From CAYJPV01 sp964372095 (GTDB taxonomy: Bacteria > Acidobacteriota > Vicinamibacteria > Vicinamibacterales > JAKQTR01), in NCBI GenBank assembly GCA_964372095.1, contig CAYJPV010000016.1, positions 50,732 through 114,731 of the forward strand: 64,000 nucleotides of DNA. The letters are read 5' to 3'. The translations under genes were made by a program, and so were the position numbers. The notes beneath the pieces were generated by a model. That model did no database searches, was not told where the DNA came from, and was given only the letters and a program-made list of their open reading frames with translations. Within the stretch, counting starts at the first letter, position 1; each line of letters begins with the position of its first letter. Below are positions 28,075-35,316 of this stretch, piece by piece.

Positions 28075-28611
28075 ATGGACGACAAGCGGGTGGGGTTCGG
28101 GCCGCGCCTCGGCGCAGCGCTGATTGACTTCGTGATCGTGATGGTGGTGGGTTTCGTCTTCGGCGGGATCATCGGCGGCGCCCTCGGCCTGGGGGCGGGC
28201 GCCCTGACCGGCGCCGCCACGGATGAAGCGGGCGCTGCGGCCGCCGCGGCCGCGGTCGGATTCGTGGGGGGGATGATGGCCGGCACGATGCTCGTCATGA
28301 TCCTCTACGGGCTCATCGAGGCCTTCACCGGCGCATCGCCCGGCAAGATGATCCTCAAGCTGAAGATCGGGACCGACGACGGCCGGACTGCGCCGACGGC
28401 GACGTATCTGACCCGATGGGCCGTCAAGAACAGCTCGGCGATCCTGAGCACCATCGGCCTGATCACGGGACTGGGGTTCATCGGGACCCTCGGGACCCTG
28501 GCCGGGTTCGTGATTCTGGTCGGCTGCTTCATGGTGCTGGGCGCCGCCAAGCAGGCCATTCACGACCTCGCAGCCAAGACCGCCGTCTTCTACAAGGCGG
28601 ATCTGCAGTAG
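28075..28611 (+). CDS. RDD family membrane protein
   Basis: The ATG at 28075 follows AAGGAGGA and gives 178 residues (MDDKRVGFGPRLGAALIDF). The early R..AA.ID pattern, an Ala/Gly-rich membrane hairpin, SPGKMILKLKI and TRWAVKN are typical of RDD domains, proteins of three or more helices of unclear function that are sometimes linked to Na+/H+ exchange. The stop codon TAG lies in a CAGTAGG unit of a heptamer array. Confidence 0.85.
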   Translation: MDDKRVGFGPRLGAALIDFVIVMVVGFVFGGIIGGALGLGAGALTGAATDEAGAAAAAAAVGFVGGMMAGTMLVMILYGLIEAFTGASPGKMILKLKIGTDDGRTAPTATYLTRWAVKNSSAILSTIGLITGLGFIGTLGTLAGFVILVGCFMVLGAAKQAIHDLAAKTAVFYKADLQ

Positions 28612-28655
28612 GAATGTAGACAGTAGGAAGTAGACAGTAGGAAGTAAGGACGCAG
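28606..28655. repeat. Heptamer array, CAGTAGG/AAGTAGA type
   Basis: CAGTAGG occurs at 28606, with one 8-base step, then CAGTAGG, AAGTAGA, CAGTAGG, AAGTAAG and GACGCAG run in phase from 28621. The first unit contains the RDD stop codon. Confidence 0.75.
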
Positions 28656-28660
28656 CAGAA

Positions 28661-28692
28661 CGGGGCCGCCGGGTCTGTACCCAGCGGCCCCG
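28661..28692. terminator. Strong GC hairpin between convergent genes
   Basis: CGGGGCCGC and GCGGCCCCG form a 9-bp stem, with a single mismatch and an inner GGGT/ACCC stem closing a CTGT loop. It lies midway between the converging RDD and methionine-lyase genes. The same design occurs at 37595-37631. Confidence 0.75.
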
Positions 28693-28700
28693 CCTTCATT

Positions 28701-28735
28701 GCCGTGAGCCGGTGGCCGCGAGCCGGAAGCCGTCA
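28701..28735. repeat. Heptamer array, GCCGxxx type
   Basis: GCCGTGA, GCCGGTG, GCCGCGA, GCCGGAA and GCCGTCA follow in phase; the last unit contains the stop codon of the minus-strand methionine lyase (28733-28735). Confidence 0.75.
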
Positions 28736-29920
28736 GATCTTGTCGAACGCCTGCGCCAGATCGGCAATCAGGTCGTTCGGATCTTCGATACCTACGGCGT
28801 ACCGCACGAGTCCGTCGCTGATGCCGGCTTCTTCGCGGTGTTCCTTCGACATGCCTGCGTGGGTCATCGACGCCGGGTGCTCGATCAGCGTCTCGACGCC
28901 TCCGAGCGACACCGCGAGCGTTGCCAGTTTCACGTTATCCATGACGGTGCGCCCGGCCTCGAGTCCGCCCTTCAGCTCGAACGCGATCATCGCGCCGAAC
29001 CCGCTCATCTGCCGCTTCACCAGTTCGTGCTGCGGATGAGACGGCAGGCCGACGTACCGGACCCAGTTCAGCTTCGGGTGCGCCTCGAGCCACTTCGCGA
29101 TTTTCATCGCGTTCTCCTGGGCCCGCTCCACCCGGACTCCGAGCGTCTTGATTCCGCGCAGCACCATGAACGCCTGGTGCGGATCCATGTTGCAGCCCAT
29201 CGCCGCCATCATCCCGTGCAGGGCCTTGCCGTGCGTTTCGCCCTTCGCCACGATGATGCCGCCGACGATGTCGGCGTGGCCGTTGAGGAACTTGGTGACA
29301 GAGTGCAGGACGACGTCCGCGCCGAGATTGAGCGGCTTCTGCAGGTACGGGCTGGCAAACGTATTGTCCACCACCAGCATCGCTCCGTGCGCATGGGCGA
29401 TCGCGGCCGCCCCCGCAATGTCGGTCACCTGCATCGTCGGGTTGGCCGGGCTCTCGATGTAGACCATGCGCGTATTGGGACGCAGGGCCGCCTTCAGGTT
29501 CTCGAGGTTGGTCGTGTCGACCCAGGTCGACTCGACGCCGAAGCGGGTGAAGTGTTTCTCGAGGAGCACCCGGGATGGCCCGTAGACCGACGCCGTACCG
29601 ACGACGTGGGCGCCCTGGCCGAGGAAGGCCATGTAGACCGTCGACACCGCACCCATGCCCGAACTCGTCGCGATGCCGGTCGATCCGTTCTCGAGTTCCG
29701 CCACGCAGCGCTCCAGGGCGTTGATGGTGGGGTTCCCGAGGCGTGTGTAGATGTACCCCTCGGCCGTGCCGGCAAAGCGGTCCGCGCCGGTCTGCGCGCA
29801 ATCGAACGCGAAGGTCGACGTCTGGTAGATCGGCACGGTCGCGCTGCCGTAGGGGTCTTTGAATGCGCCGGCGTGAATGAGTTTGCTGTCGAACCCGAGA
29901 TGCGTGGTGTCGTGCGACAT
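28733..29920 (-). CDS. Methionine gamma-lyase-like trans-sulfuration enzyme
   Basis: This PLP enzyme of the Cys/Met metabolism family has 395 residues from the ATG at 29920 (MSHDTTHLGFDSKLIHAG). It has YTRLGNPTINALE, SSGMGAVST, VYIESPANPTMQV, VVDNTFASPYLQKPL and the PLP lysine in HSVTKFLNGHADIVGG. The middle region is closest to methionine gamma-lyases, but their catalytic Cys after the YG pair is replaced (ASVYGPSRVLL), so cystathionine gamma-lyase/synthase or O-acylhomoserine sulfhydrylase activity is also possible. It is divergent from the MEMO1 gene, with a 153-bp shared region. Confidence 0.85.
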   Translation of the reverse strand: MSHDTTHLGFDSKLIHAGAFKDPYGSATVPIYQTSTFAFDCAQTGADRFAGTAEGYIYTRLGNPTINALERCVAELENGSTGIATSSGMGAVSTVYMAFLGQGAHVVGTASVYGPSRVLLEKHFTRFGVESTWVDTTNLENLKAALRPNTRMVYIESPANPTMQVTDIAGAAAIAHAHGAMLVVDNTFASPYLQKPLNLGADVVLHSVTKFLNGHADIVGGIIVAKGETHGKALHGMMAAMGCNMDPHQAFMVLRGIKTLGVRVERAQENAMKIAKWLEAHPKLNWVRYVGLPSHPQHELVKRQMSGFGAMIAFELKGGLEAGRTVMDNVKLATLAVSLGGVETLIEHPASMTHAGMSKEHREEAGISDGLVRYAVGIEDPNDLIADLAQAFDKI

Positions 29921-30073
29921 GATGGCCTCGAGGGAAATGGAGGGCGTGGAGAACAGCGCGCCGCAGGGACGCACTCGTTCAAGCTTACCGAAGTTCGGTC
30001 CTCGGGGGGAAGGGAGTAGGATCGGTGCGAGGCGGCGGGGGGCAAGCTCCCGACCCGCGTGGAGGGCTGACGC

Positions 30074-31654
30074 GTGCCGCAGACTCGAACGATGACTCCG
30101 GCGGCGCTGGTGGTGGCGGTGAGCGTCTGCCTGGGCGTGGCCGCCAGCAGCCGGCCGATCGTGATGGCTGGCGGAGCCCGCCAGGTGGCTGCTCCGGCGC
30201 GTCCAGCCGCCGTGGCGGGCTCGTTCTACCCGGCCGAGGCCCGGAAGCTCAGGGCCGCGATTGACGGCTACATGCGCGACCCCGTCCCGGCCCGTCCCGA
30301 GCGTCCTCGCGTGATCGTCGTGCCCCACGCCGGCCTCGTCTTCTCCGGGCAGATCGCGGCCGACGCCTTCCGCCAGACCGTTGGCCAGGTGGTCGAGACC
30401 GTCGTCATCCTCGGCGCGAACCACACGACGGCCGGCTTCGATCGCGCGTCGGTGTACGACGGGCCCAGCTGGGAGACACCCCTCGGCCGTGTCGCGGTCG
30501 ATCGGACCGTGGCGCAGGCGATCGTAGACGCGAAGGTGGGTGCGGTGTTCGATACGGAGGTGCACGCGCGCGAACATTCGATCGAAGTCCACGTGCCGTT
30601 CATCCAGGTGCTGCATCCGCGCGCGGCCATCGTGCCGATCGTCATCGGCACGCCGGACCCCGGTCTCTGCCGCCGCCTGGGCCGCGAACTCGCGCGCCTG
30701 GCGGCCACGCGCCCGATCCTGATCGTCGCGTCGTCGGACCTGTCACACTATCCCGAGGCGGCTGACGCCCGCCGCCTCGACCACGAACTGCTCGAGGCCC
30801 TGGTGTCGGATTCGGCGGCATCGCGACTCGTCGCTGCCGAAGTGGCGGTGCGGGCGCCCGAGTCCATCCCGGTTGCCGGACTGGTGACGAGGGCGTGCGG
30901 CCTGGGGCCCCTGCTGGTAGCCCGTGAGGCGGCCCGCGAACTGGGCGCGCATGCCGCGGCCGTCCTGTCCTACGCCAATTCTGCCGATACCGTTCCGGGT
31001 ACTCCCGACCGCGTGGTCGGGTACGCGGCGGTTTCGTTCACTGAGGGCCCGCCCACGGCGGATACTGCTGCGATGAGCCGGCCGCGGGTTGACGCGGACA
31101 CGCCGCTGGATCGAGAAGACAAGCAGCACCTGCTGCGCGTGGCGCGCGAGACCATTGCGCGCGGCCTCGCCAGCGACACCTTGCCGCTGCCGCGGGGCGG
31201 CAGCCCCAGGCTCCTGCGGGAGGCGGGGGCCTTCGTGACGTTGCGGGCCCATGGTGCACTGCGGGGGTGTATCGGGCGCGTCTTGCCGGAAGGGCCGCTC
31301 ATCCGCCTGGTAAGCGCAATGGCGCTCCAGGCAGCGATCGCCGACCCACGGTTCGGCCCCGTCCGTCCGGGCGAATTGCGCGGAATCGAAATCGAGGTGT
31401 CGGTGCTGACGCCTCCGCGCGTGGTGGGAAAGGTGGACGACATCCAGCCCGGGCGGGACGGGGTCGTGTTCCGCCTCGGGGACAAGGGCGCCGTGTTCCT
31501 GCCGCAGGTCGCCCGGGAGGAAGGCTGGTCGCGCGCGGCACTGCTGGAGAACCTCGCGCTGAAGGCCGGCCTGGCGCCGTCGGCCTGGCGCGACAGGAAC
31601 GCCAGGTTCCAGACGTTCCAGGCCGACGTGTTCAGTGAAGCATCGGTGCGATGA
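30074..31654 (+). CDS. AmmeMemoRadiSam proteins B and A fused (MEMO1-AMMECR1), with apparent export signal
   Basis: The 526-residue protein joins two usually separate members of the AmmeMemoRadiSam set. Residues 45-340 are MEMO1-like, with PHAGLVFSG, GANHTTAG, EHSIEVHVPF, SSDLSHYP and CGLGPLL supplying the His and Cys metal ligands of human MEMO1. Residues 360-520 are AMMECR1, with GAFVTLRAHGALRGCIGRVLP. The N-terminus (TPAALVVAVSVCLGVAASS) looks like a signal or anchor, unlike the cytosolic relatives I know. The GTG at 30074 has GGAGGG upstream. The third member, a radical SAM protein, is not in the window. Its 3' end overlaps the convergent gene by 23 bases. Confidence 0.88.
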   Translation: MPQTRTMTPAALVVAVSVCLGVAASSRPIVMAGGARQVAAPARPAAVAGSFYPAEARKLRAAIDGYMRDPVPARPERPRVIVVPHAGLVFSGQIAADAFRQTVGQVVETVVILGANHTTAGFDRASVYDGPSWETPLGRVAVDRTVAQAIVDAKVGAVFDTEVHAREHSIEVHVPFIQVLHPRAAIVPIVIGTPDPGLCRRLGRELARLAATRPILIVASSDLSHYPEAADARRLDHELLEALVSDSAASRLVAAEVAVRAPESIPVAGLVTRACGLGPLLVAREAARELGAHAAAVLSYANSADTVPGTPDRVVGYAAVSFTEGPPTADTAAMSRPRVDADTPLDREDKQHLLRVARETIARGLASDTLPLPRGGSPRLLREAGAFVTLRAHGALRGCIGRVLPEGPLIRLVSAMALQAAIADPRFGPVRPGELRGIEIEVSVLTPPRVVGKVDDIQPGRDGVVFRLGDKGAVFLPQVAREEGWSRAALLENLALKAGLAPSAWRDRNARFQTFQADVFSEASVR

Positions 31655-33104
31655 CCAGCGCGCCGTTGCCGTTGACCGCATAGAACTGGCGGTCCTTGAT
31701 CGCGAGGCCGGTGGGGCGATCCAGCCCGGGGATGACGTGCGCGCCGATGATGCGATGGGTGCGCAGGTCGATGGACAGCACCGTGCCGTGGGCGGCGCTG
31801 AGGGCGTGCAGGACCCCGTCCGCCACTGCCGCGCCGGTCACGTAGTACTCGTCGAGCGATCGTTTGGCCCGCAGGGCCAGCCCCGAGTCAGGGGCCAGCG
31901 CCGGCACGAACTCCTCCGACAGCGTCAGGTCGTTCCGATCGAACCGCGAGACGACCAGACGTCGGTTCTTCGCGTTGGGCACCGTGATGGTGTACAGCGA
32001 ATCCGAACCCGCATCGTACGCAGCCGACATGATGTACATCAGGCGTGCGCGGACCGTCGTCAGCCGTGAGCGCGAGACGTTATCGAATTGCTCGGGCGCC
32101 TCCAGGAAATAGCGGAAGTTCGCGACCGGGTCTGCCTGACCGGCCTCCTTCAGGACCACGTAGCTCTTGTTGTCGGCCACGGCGATCACAGTCTGGCTGT
32201 CGAGGAACGCGCCGGCGACGAACTGGCTGAGGTCCACCGCGAATCCCGGATCGACGACCGTGTGCCGCAGGATCCGTGAGAGCGTGCCGTCGGTGAGATA
32301 CACGCCGTGCTGCGTTGTCACCAGGAATCGGTCGGTGGCCCCGTCGTACGCGAGGTCGGCAATCGTGCCGCGCAGCGGCAACGAGAGCGTCCGACGATCC
32401 ACGCTCGTGGCGGCCTGGGCGCCGTCCAGCGGGCCGGATGCAGGGTCGGCCGGCAGAGAATCGAGGGAGGGTTTCCCGGCCGCCCATCGGCCACGCCAGC
32501 TGACTGGAATCCTGGGGTTCCACTCTTCCAGCGACCAGACCCAGTGCTTGGGATTGAACGAGAACCGCACCGGGTCGCTCTGGCCCATGTACGGCGGCGG
32601 GCCGGTGCTGATGAATGCCTGCACCGCGTTCGCCGCCGTCACCGTCAGGAAGACGACCATCGCGAGCGATTCGAGCAACCGGAACGTGCCCGGCTTTCTG
32701 GTCGACTCGTCATCCCTGAGCCACAGCAACAGGCCGCCCATCGTGACGACACACACCCAGAAGATGAAGACCGACCAGGTGTAGGTGTGGGCGCCGAGGA
32801 TCTCGAGACTGAATCCCTGGCCGATGTCCCGGGCGACGTGCAGGGCCGAGTGCCTGATGCCCATGTGGATGCCCCAGGCGCCGGTCAGGATCGCGAGGCC
32901 GACGTACCGGGGCCGCGGGCCGTAGCGGAGGATGAACAGGCCCGTCAGGGCAATGATCGCCATCCCGATGCGCTGTTCCCAGCACATGACACAGGGCGAG
33001 TCGCCGTAGACGAACCCGAGGACGAAGACGGCAATGCCGACCGGCACGGCGGCGAGGAACAGGACGGCCAACGCGACCGCAGTATGGACAGGATGGCGGT
33101 TCAT
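31632..33104 (-). CDS. DsbB-like membrane protein fused to a beta-propeller-like domain
   Basis: The ATG at 33104 has a GAGGAA site and gives 490 residues. The N-terminal 170 residues have four or five membrane helices and SPCVMCWEQR (Cys38 and Cys41), the CXXC and following residues of DsbB-type quinone reductases. DsbB's second periplasmic Cys pair is missing; the only other Cys is in a helix. After about residue 210 the protein becomes a soluble domain with repeated beta strands (TIADLAYDGATDRFLVTTQHGVYL, GAFLDSQTVIAVADNKSYVV) like a propeller. Oxidation of partner proteins by way of quinone is possible but incomplete as seen. The small gene at 33122 precedes it in the same operon. Confidence 0.75.
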   Translation of the reverse strand: MNRHPVHTAVALAVLFLAAVPVGIAVFVLGFVYGDSPCVMCWEQRIGMAIIALTGLFILRYGPRPRYVGLAILTGAWGIHMGIRHSALHVARDIGQGFSLEILGAHTYTWSVFIFWVCVVTMGGLLLWLRDDESTRKPGTFRLLESLAMVVFLTVTAANAVQAFISTGPPPYMGQSDPVRFSFNPKHWVWSLEEWNPRIPVSWRGRWAAGKPSLDSLPADPASGPLDGAQAATSVDRRTLSLPLRGTIADLAYDGATDRFLVTTQHGVYLTDGTLSRILRHTVVDPGFAVDLSQFVAGAFLDSQTVIAVADNKSYVVLKEAGQADPVANFRYFLEAPEQFDNVSRSRLTTVRARLMYIMSAAYDAGSDSLYTITVPNAKNRRLVVSRFDRNDLTLSEEFVPALAPDSGLALRAKRSLDEYYVTGAAVADGVLHALSAAHGTVLSIDLRTHRIIGAHVIPGLDRPTGLAIKDRQFYAVNGNGALVIAPMLH

Positions 33105-33121
33105 GAGCGGTGTTCCTCGTC

Positions 33122-33289
33122 TCAGTAATTGAGGCCGGGCAGCACGGCACTCCGGGTGGCAAATAGGTAACTCGCCACCATGAGTAGGGCGCAGGCCACG
33201 AGCAGGCCGTAGGCCAGCCCTTCGCGCTGGGGTTTGCGCCAGACGAGATACGCCGCGGCGAACATGAGGACGAAGTTCAAGAACTCCAC
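33122..33289 (-). CDS. Small membrane protein, 55 residues
   Basis: GTG at 33289 with AGGAGG seven bases upstream starts VEFLNFVLMFAAAYLVWRKP. Two hydrophobic segments (3-16 and 25-45) make it an inner-membrane hairpin of unknown function. It ends 17 bases before the DsbB-like gene, suggesting a partner subunit for that protein. Confidence 0.75.
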   Translation of the reverse strand: MEFLNFVLMFAAAYLVWRKPQREGLAYGLLVACALLMVASYLFATRSAVLPGLNY

Positions 33290-33429
33290 GTGCGGGCCTC
33301 CTGAGGACCGGCATCTGACCACGATCGTGGCCCGGTTGGCAAGTGTGCTGGCTGGCCCTGCCGGGCGCGGTCACGTTGCGGGCGCGTGCGCCGGACGGCT
33401 ACAATCGGCGAACCTTCAGGAGAAACGCC

Positions 33430-33669
33430 GTGGGCAAGCCCCTGCAGACGTACGAGACAGACGCCATCGTCGTGACCTTCGACCCGAACGTGTGTATTCA
33501 TTCGGCGGTGTGCCTGCGGGCGTTGCCTGACGTGTTCGATGTGTCCCGGCCGCGCTGGATCCGTCTGGAGCAGGCGGAGGCTGCCGACGTGGCCTACGCC
33601 GTCCGGCAGTGTCCGTCGGGAGCGCTCCAGTACCGGTTCAAGGATCCAGGCGCGGAGGTGCAGAGGTGA
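33430..33669 (+). CDS. Small divergent 4Fe-4S ferredoxin (Fer4_19 type)
   Basis: The GTG at 33430 follows AGGAG and gives 79 residues. VTFDPNVCIHSAVCLRALPDVFD and VRQCPSGALQYRF match the divergent mono-cluster ferredoxin family of YjdI, with three of the usual Cys visible (CIHSAVC and QCPSGAL). It is probably a cytosolic electron carrier. Its stop overlaps the start of the next gene (GTGA), so the two are translationally coupled. Confidence 0.85.
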   Translation: MGKPLQTYETDAIVVTFDPNVCIHSAVCLRALPDVFDVSRPRWIRLEQAEAADVAYAVRQCPSGALQYRFKDPGAEVQR

Positions 33670-34148
33670 GACGACGAACGATGCGGCCGACCCTGATCGC
33701 GCTGGCGATGCTCGCGGCTGTGCTGTGGCCCTCGACCGTGCTCGGGCAGCACGCGGCCGCCGTCGGGTGGCTGGCCGGGTGCTGGGCCAGTCCGGGAGCC
33801 GAGCCGGGCAGCGGCGAAATGTGGACCGTTCCCGCGGGCGGCACGGTGTTCGGGGTGAGCCGTACCGTCAAGGCCGGCAAGACCGTCGCCTGGGAGTTCA
33901 TGCAGATTCGTGACGAAGCCGACGGCACGTACTTCGTGGCGAAGCCGTCGGGCCAGGCCGAAGCGCGTTTCAAGGCCCTGACCGTGACCGGGTCGCGAGC
34001 GGTATTCGAAAACCCCGCCCATGACTTCCCGCAGCGGGTCATCTACGAGCGCCGCGACGACGGGACACTCCTCGGGCGCATCGAAGGCGTGAGAAACGGC
34101 CGGGCCTCCGTGGTGGACTTCCCGATGCGGCCGTCGCGGTGCCAGTGA
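33666..34148 (+). CDS. Exported DUF6265-like protein
   Basis: The GTG at 33666 overlaps the ferredoxin stop and has GGAGGTG upstream; an ATG at 33681 is an alternative. The 160-residue precursor has a signal (MRPTLIALAMLAAVLWPSTVLG) and a compact domain beginning VGWLAGCWASPGAEPGSGEMW and ending HDFPQRVIYERRDDGTLLGRIEG, the pattern of DUF6265 proteins of unknown function. Confidence 0.78.
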   Translation: MRRRTMRPTLIALAMLAAVLWPSTVLGQHAAAVGWLAGCWASPGAEPGSGEMWTVPAGGTVFGVSRTVKAGKTVAWEFMQIRDEADGTYFVAKPSGQAEARFKALTVTGSRAVFENPAHDFPQRVIYERRDDGTLLGRIEGVRNGRASVVDFPMRPSRCQ

Positions 34149-34165
34149 GGTGAGCGGGGAGGTCC

Positions 34166-35095
34166 ATGACTGACATCTGGGCGCTGCTGCGCTCGATCCT
34201 GCTCGACGACCTCCTGCCCATCTTCGTGGTGGCGACCGTCGGTTGGGGGCTGGCCCGGCGCTGGCACGTGGACGTGACGCCACTGTCCCGGGTCACGTTC
34301 AACGCCCTCGGCCCGTTCCTGATCTTCCACCTGCTCATCACCAGTTCGGTCGGGGCGGCGGAAGCCGGCCAGGTGGTGCTGTACACCGTGCTGTTCGTTG
34401 CAGGGATCGGCTTCGTCGCCAGGCTCGCTGCCGTGCCGCTGAAGCTCAGCGGCCCCGGCCTCGCCGCCTTCCTCATCGTCGTGATGTTCTCGAACGCGGG
34501 GAACTACGGCATGTCCGTGGTGCTGTTCGCGTTCGGGGAGGAGCACCTCGCCAGGGCCGCGCTGTATTTCGTGACCAGTGCGCTCCTGATGTTCACCGTG
34601 GGCGTCGTGGTGGCGTCGAGCGGACGACAGGGTTTCGGCCCGGCCGCTCGAGGCGTGCTTCGGGTGCCGGCCCTGTACGGCGTCCTGGCTGCGGCCGTCG
34701 TGACGGGGACCGGAACGACGTTGCCACCGGGGCTGATGCGGCCCGTCGAGCTGCTGTCGGATGCGGCCATCCCGTGCATGCTCCTGGTGCTGGGGATGCA
34801 ACTGGAGCGCGGCCGGCGGCCCGAGCGGCCGATGGTCGTGGCGGCGGCCACCGCCCTGGCGCTGGTGGTGGCGCCCGCGCTGGGGTTCGGCCTGGCGTGG
34901 GTGATGGGGCTCGACGGACCGGCGCGCCAGGCCGTCATCGTCCAGTCGGGGATGCCCAGCGCGGTCATCACGACGATCCTGGCCCTGGAGTTCGACGTGG
35001 CGCCAACCTTCGTGACGGCCGTCGTGGTCGCGACCACCGCTCTGAGCCCGATTACCGTCACCATCCTGATTGCGCTTGTCAAGACCTTCACATGA
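34166..35095 (+). CDS. AEC family permease (auxin efflux carrier-type)
   Basis: The 309-residue membrane protein has about ten helices in two halves, with MFSNAGNYGMSVVLFAFG and QSGMPSAVITTILALEF as the paired Asn- and Pro-containing crossover segments of the AEC/Mem_trans family. Substrates in bacteria are organic acids such as malate or malonate. GGGAGG lies just before the ATG at 34166, 17 bases after the preceding gene. Confidence 0.88.
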   Translation: MTDIWALLRSILLDDLLPIFVVATVGWGLARRWHVDVTPLSRVTFNALGPFLIFHLLITSSVGAAEAGQVVLYTVLFVAGIGFVARLAAVPLKLSGPGLAAFLIVVMFSNAGNYGMSVVLFAFGEEHLARAALYFVTSALLMFTVGVVVASSGRQGFGPAARGVLRVPALYGVLAAAVVTGTGTTLPPGLMRPVELLSDAAIPCMLLVLGMQLERGRRPERPMVVAAATALALVVAPALGFGLAWVMGLDGPARQAVIVQSGMPSAVITTILALEFDVAPTFVTAVVVATTALSPITVTILIALVKTFT

Positions 35096-35171
35096 GACGG
35101 TGAACGGGCATTTTCGGCGGTTGAATGGCCATGTCGCTTCCTGAGTGGCCGAAACCAACTGAAACCGGGGT

Positions 35172-35177
35172 ATAATC
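35172..35177 (+). promoter_or_regulatory. Candidate -10 box TATAAT before TonB-receptor leader
   Basis: A perfect TATAAT, striking in this GC-rich DNA, stands about 140 bases before the receptor start. No good -35 box is visible. Just upstream (35119-35160) a segment resembles the TTGAAT...TTCCTG...TGGCCGAAAC part of the 63.9-kb repeats. Confidence 0.5.
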
Positions 35178-35183
35178 CCGCGT

Positions 35184-35316
35184 TACTGTCGCCGGGGTAG
35201 GCGACAGCTTCCACACGAAGACCGCGACCGTGTCGGCCGGAAGCCTGCCAGGCGTCCGGCGTGGTGCCCCCTGTGTCCGGCGCCAGGAAGGTTTTGACCA
35301 CCCCCAGGAGGATTGA
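35184..35316 (+). promoter_or_regulatory. Structured 5' leader of the TonB receptor, unidentified
   Basis: The leader opens with a perfect hairpin, CTGTCGCC/GGCGACAG around GGGGTA, then CTTCC...GGAAG and GCCTGCCAGGC elements, two GTCCGGCG copies and CCAGGAAGG before the AGGAGG of the receptor. The size and position fit a metabolite-sensing riboswitch, and I tested the cobalamin consensus, but its core boxes are absent. It may be an unrecognised cis-regulatory RNA. Confidence 0.4.

Noticed and set aside
27858..28298. 147-residue N-terminal extension of the PLP decarboxylase
   Set aside because: It is Ala/Pro-rich, antisense to the RDD gene, and lacks similarity to decarboxylase N-termini; the family start is at the MSDRR methionine.
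29921..30616. N-terminal extension of the methionine-lyase ORF
   Set aside because: It is antisense to the MEMO1-AMMECR1 gene; the enzyme begins normally at 29920.
31632..33104. Complete DsbB disulfide catalyst
   Set aside because: Only one of DsbB's two cysteine pairs is present; I therefore call it DsbB-like and do not assign a gene symbol.
35160..35316. Cobalamin riboswitch upstream of the TonB receptor
   Set aside because: The position and a CCCGC...ACTGT-like run are suggestive, but the GGGAA, GCCACTG and AGTCAGGA-type B12 boxes are absent on both strands, so I report only an unassigned leader.
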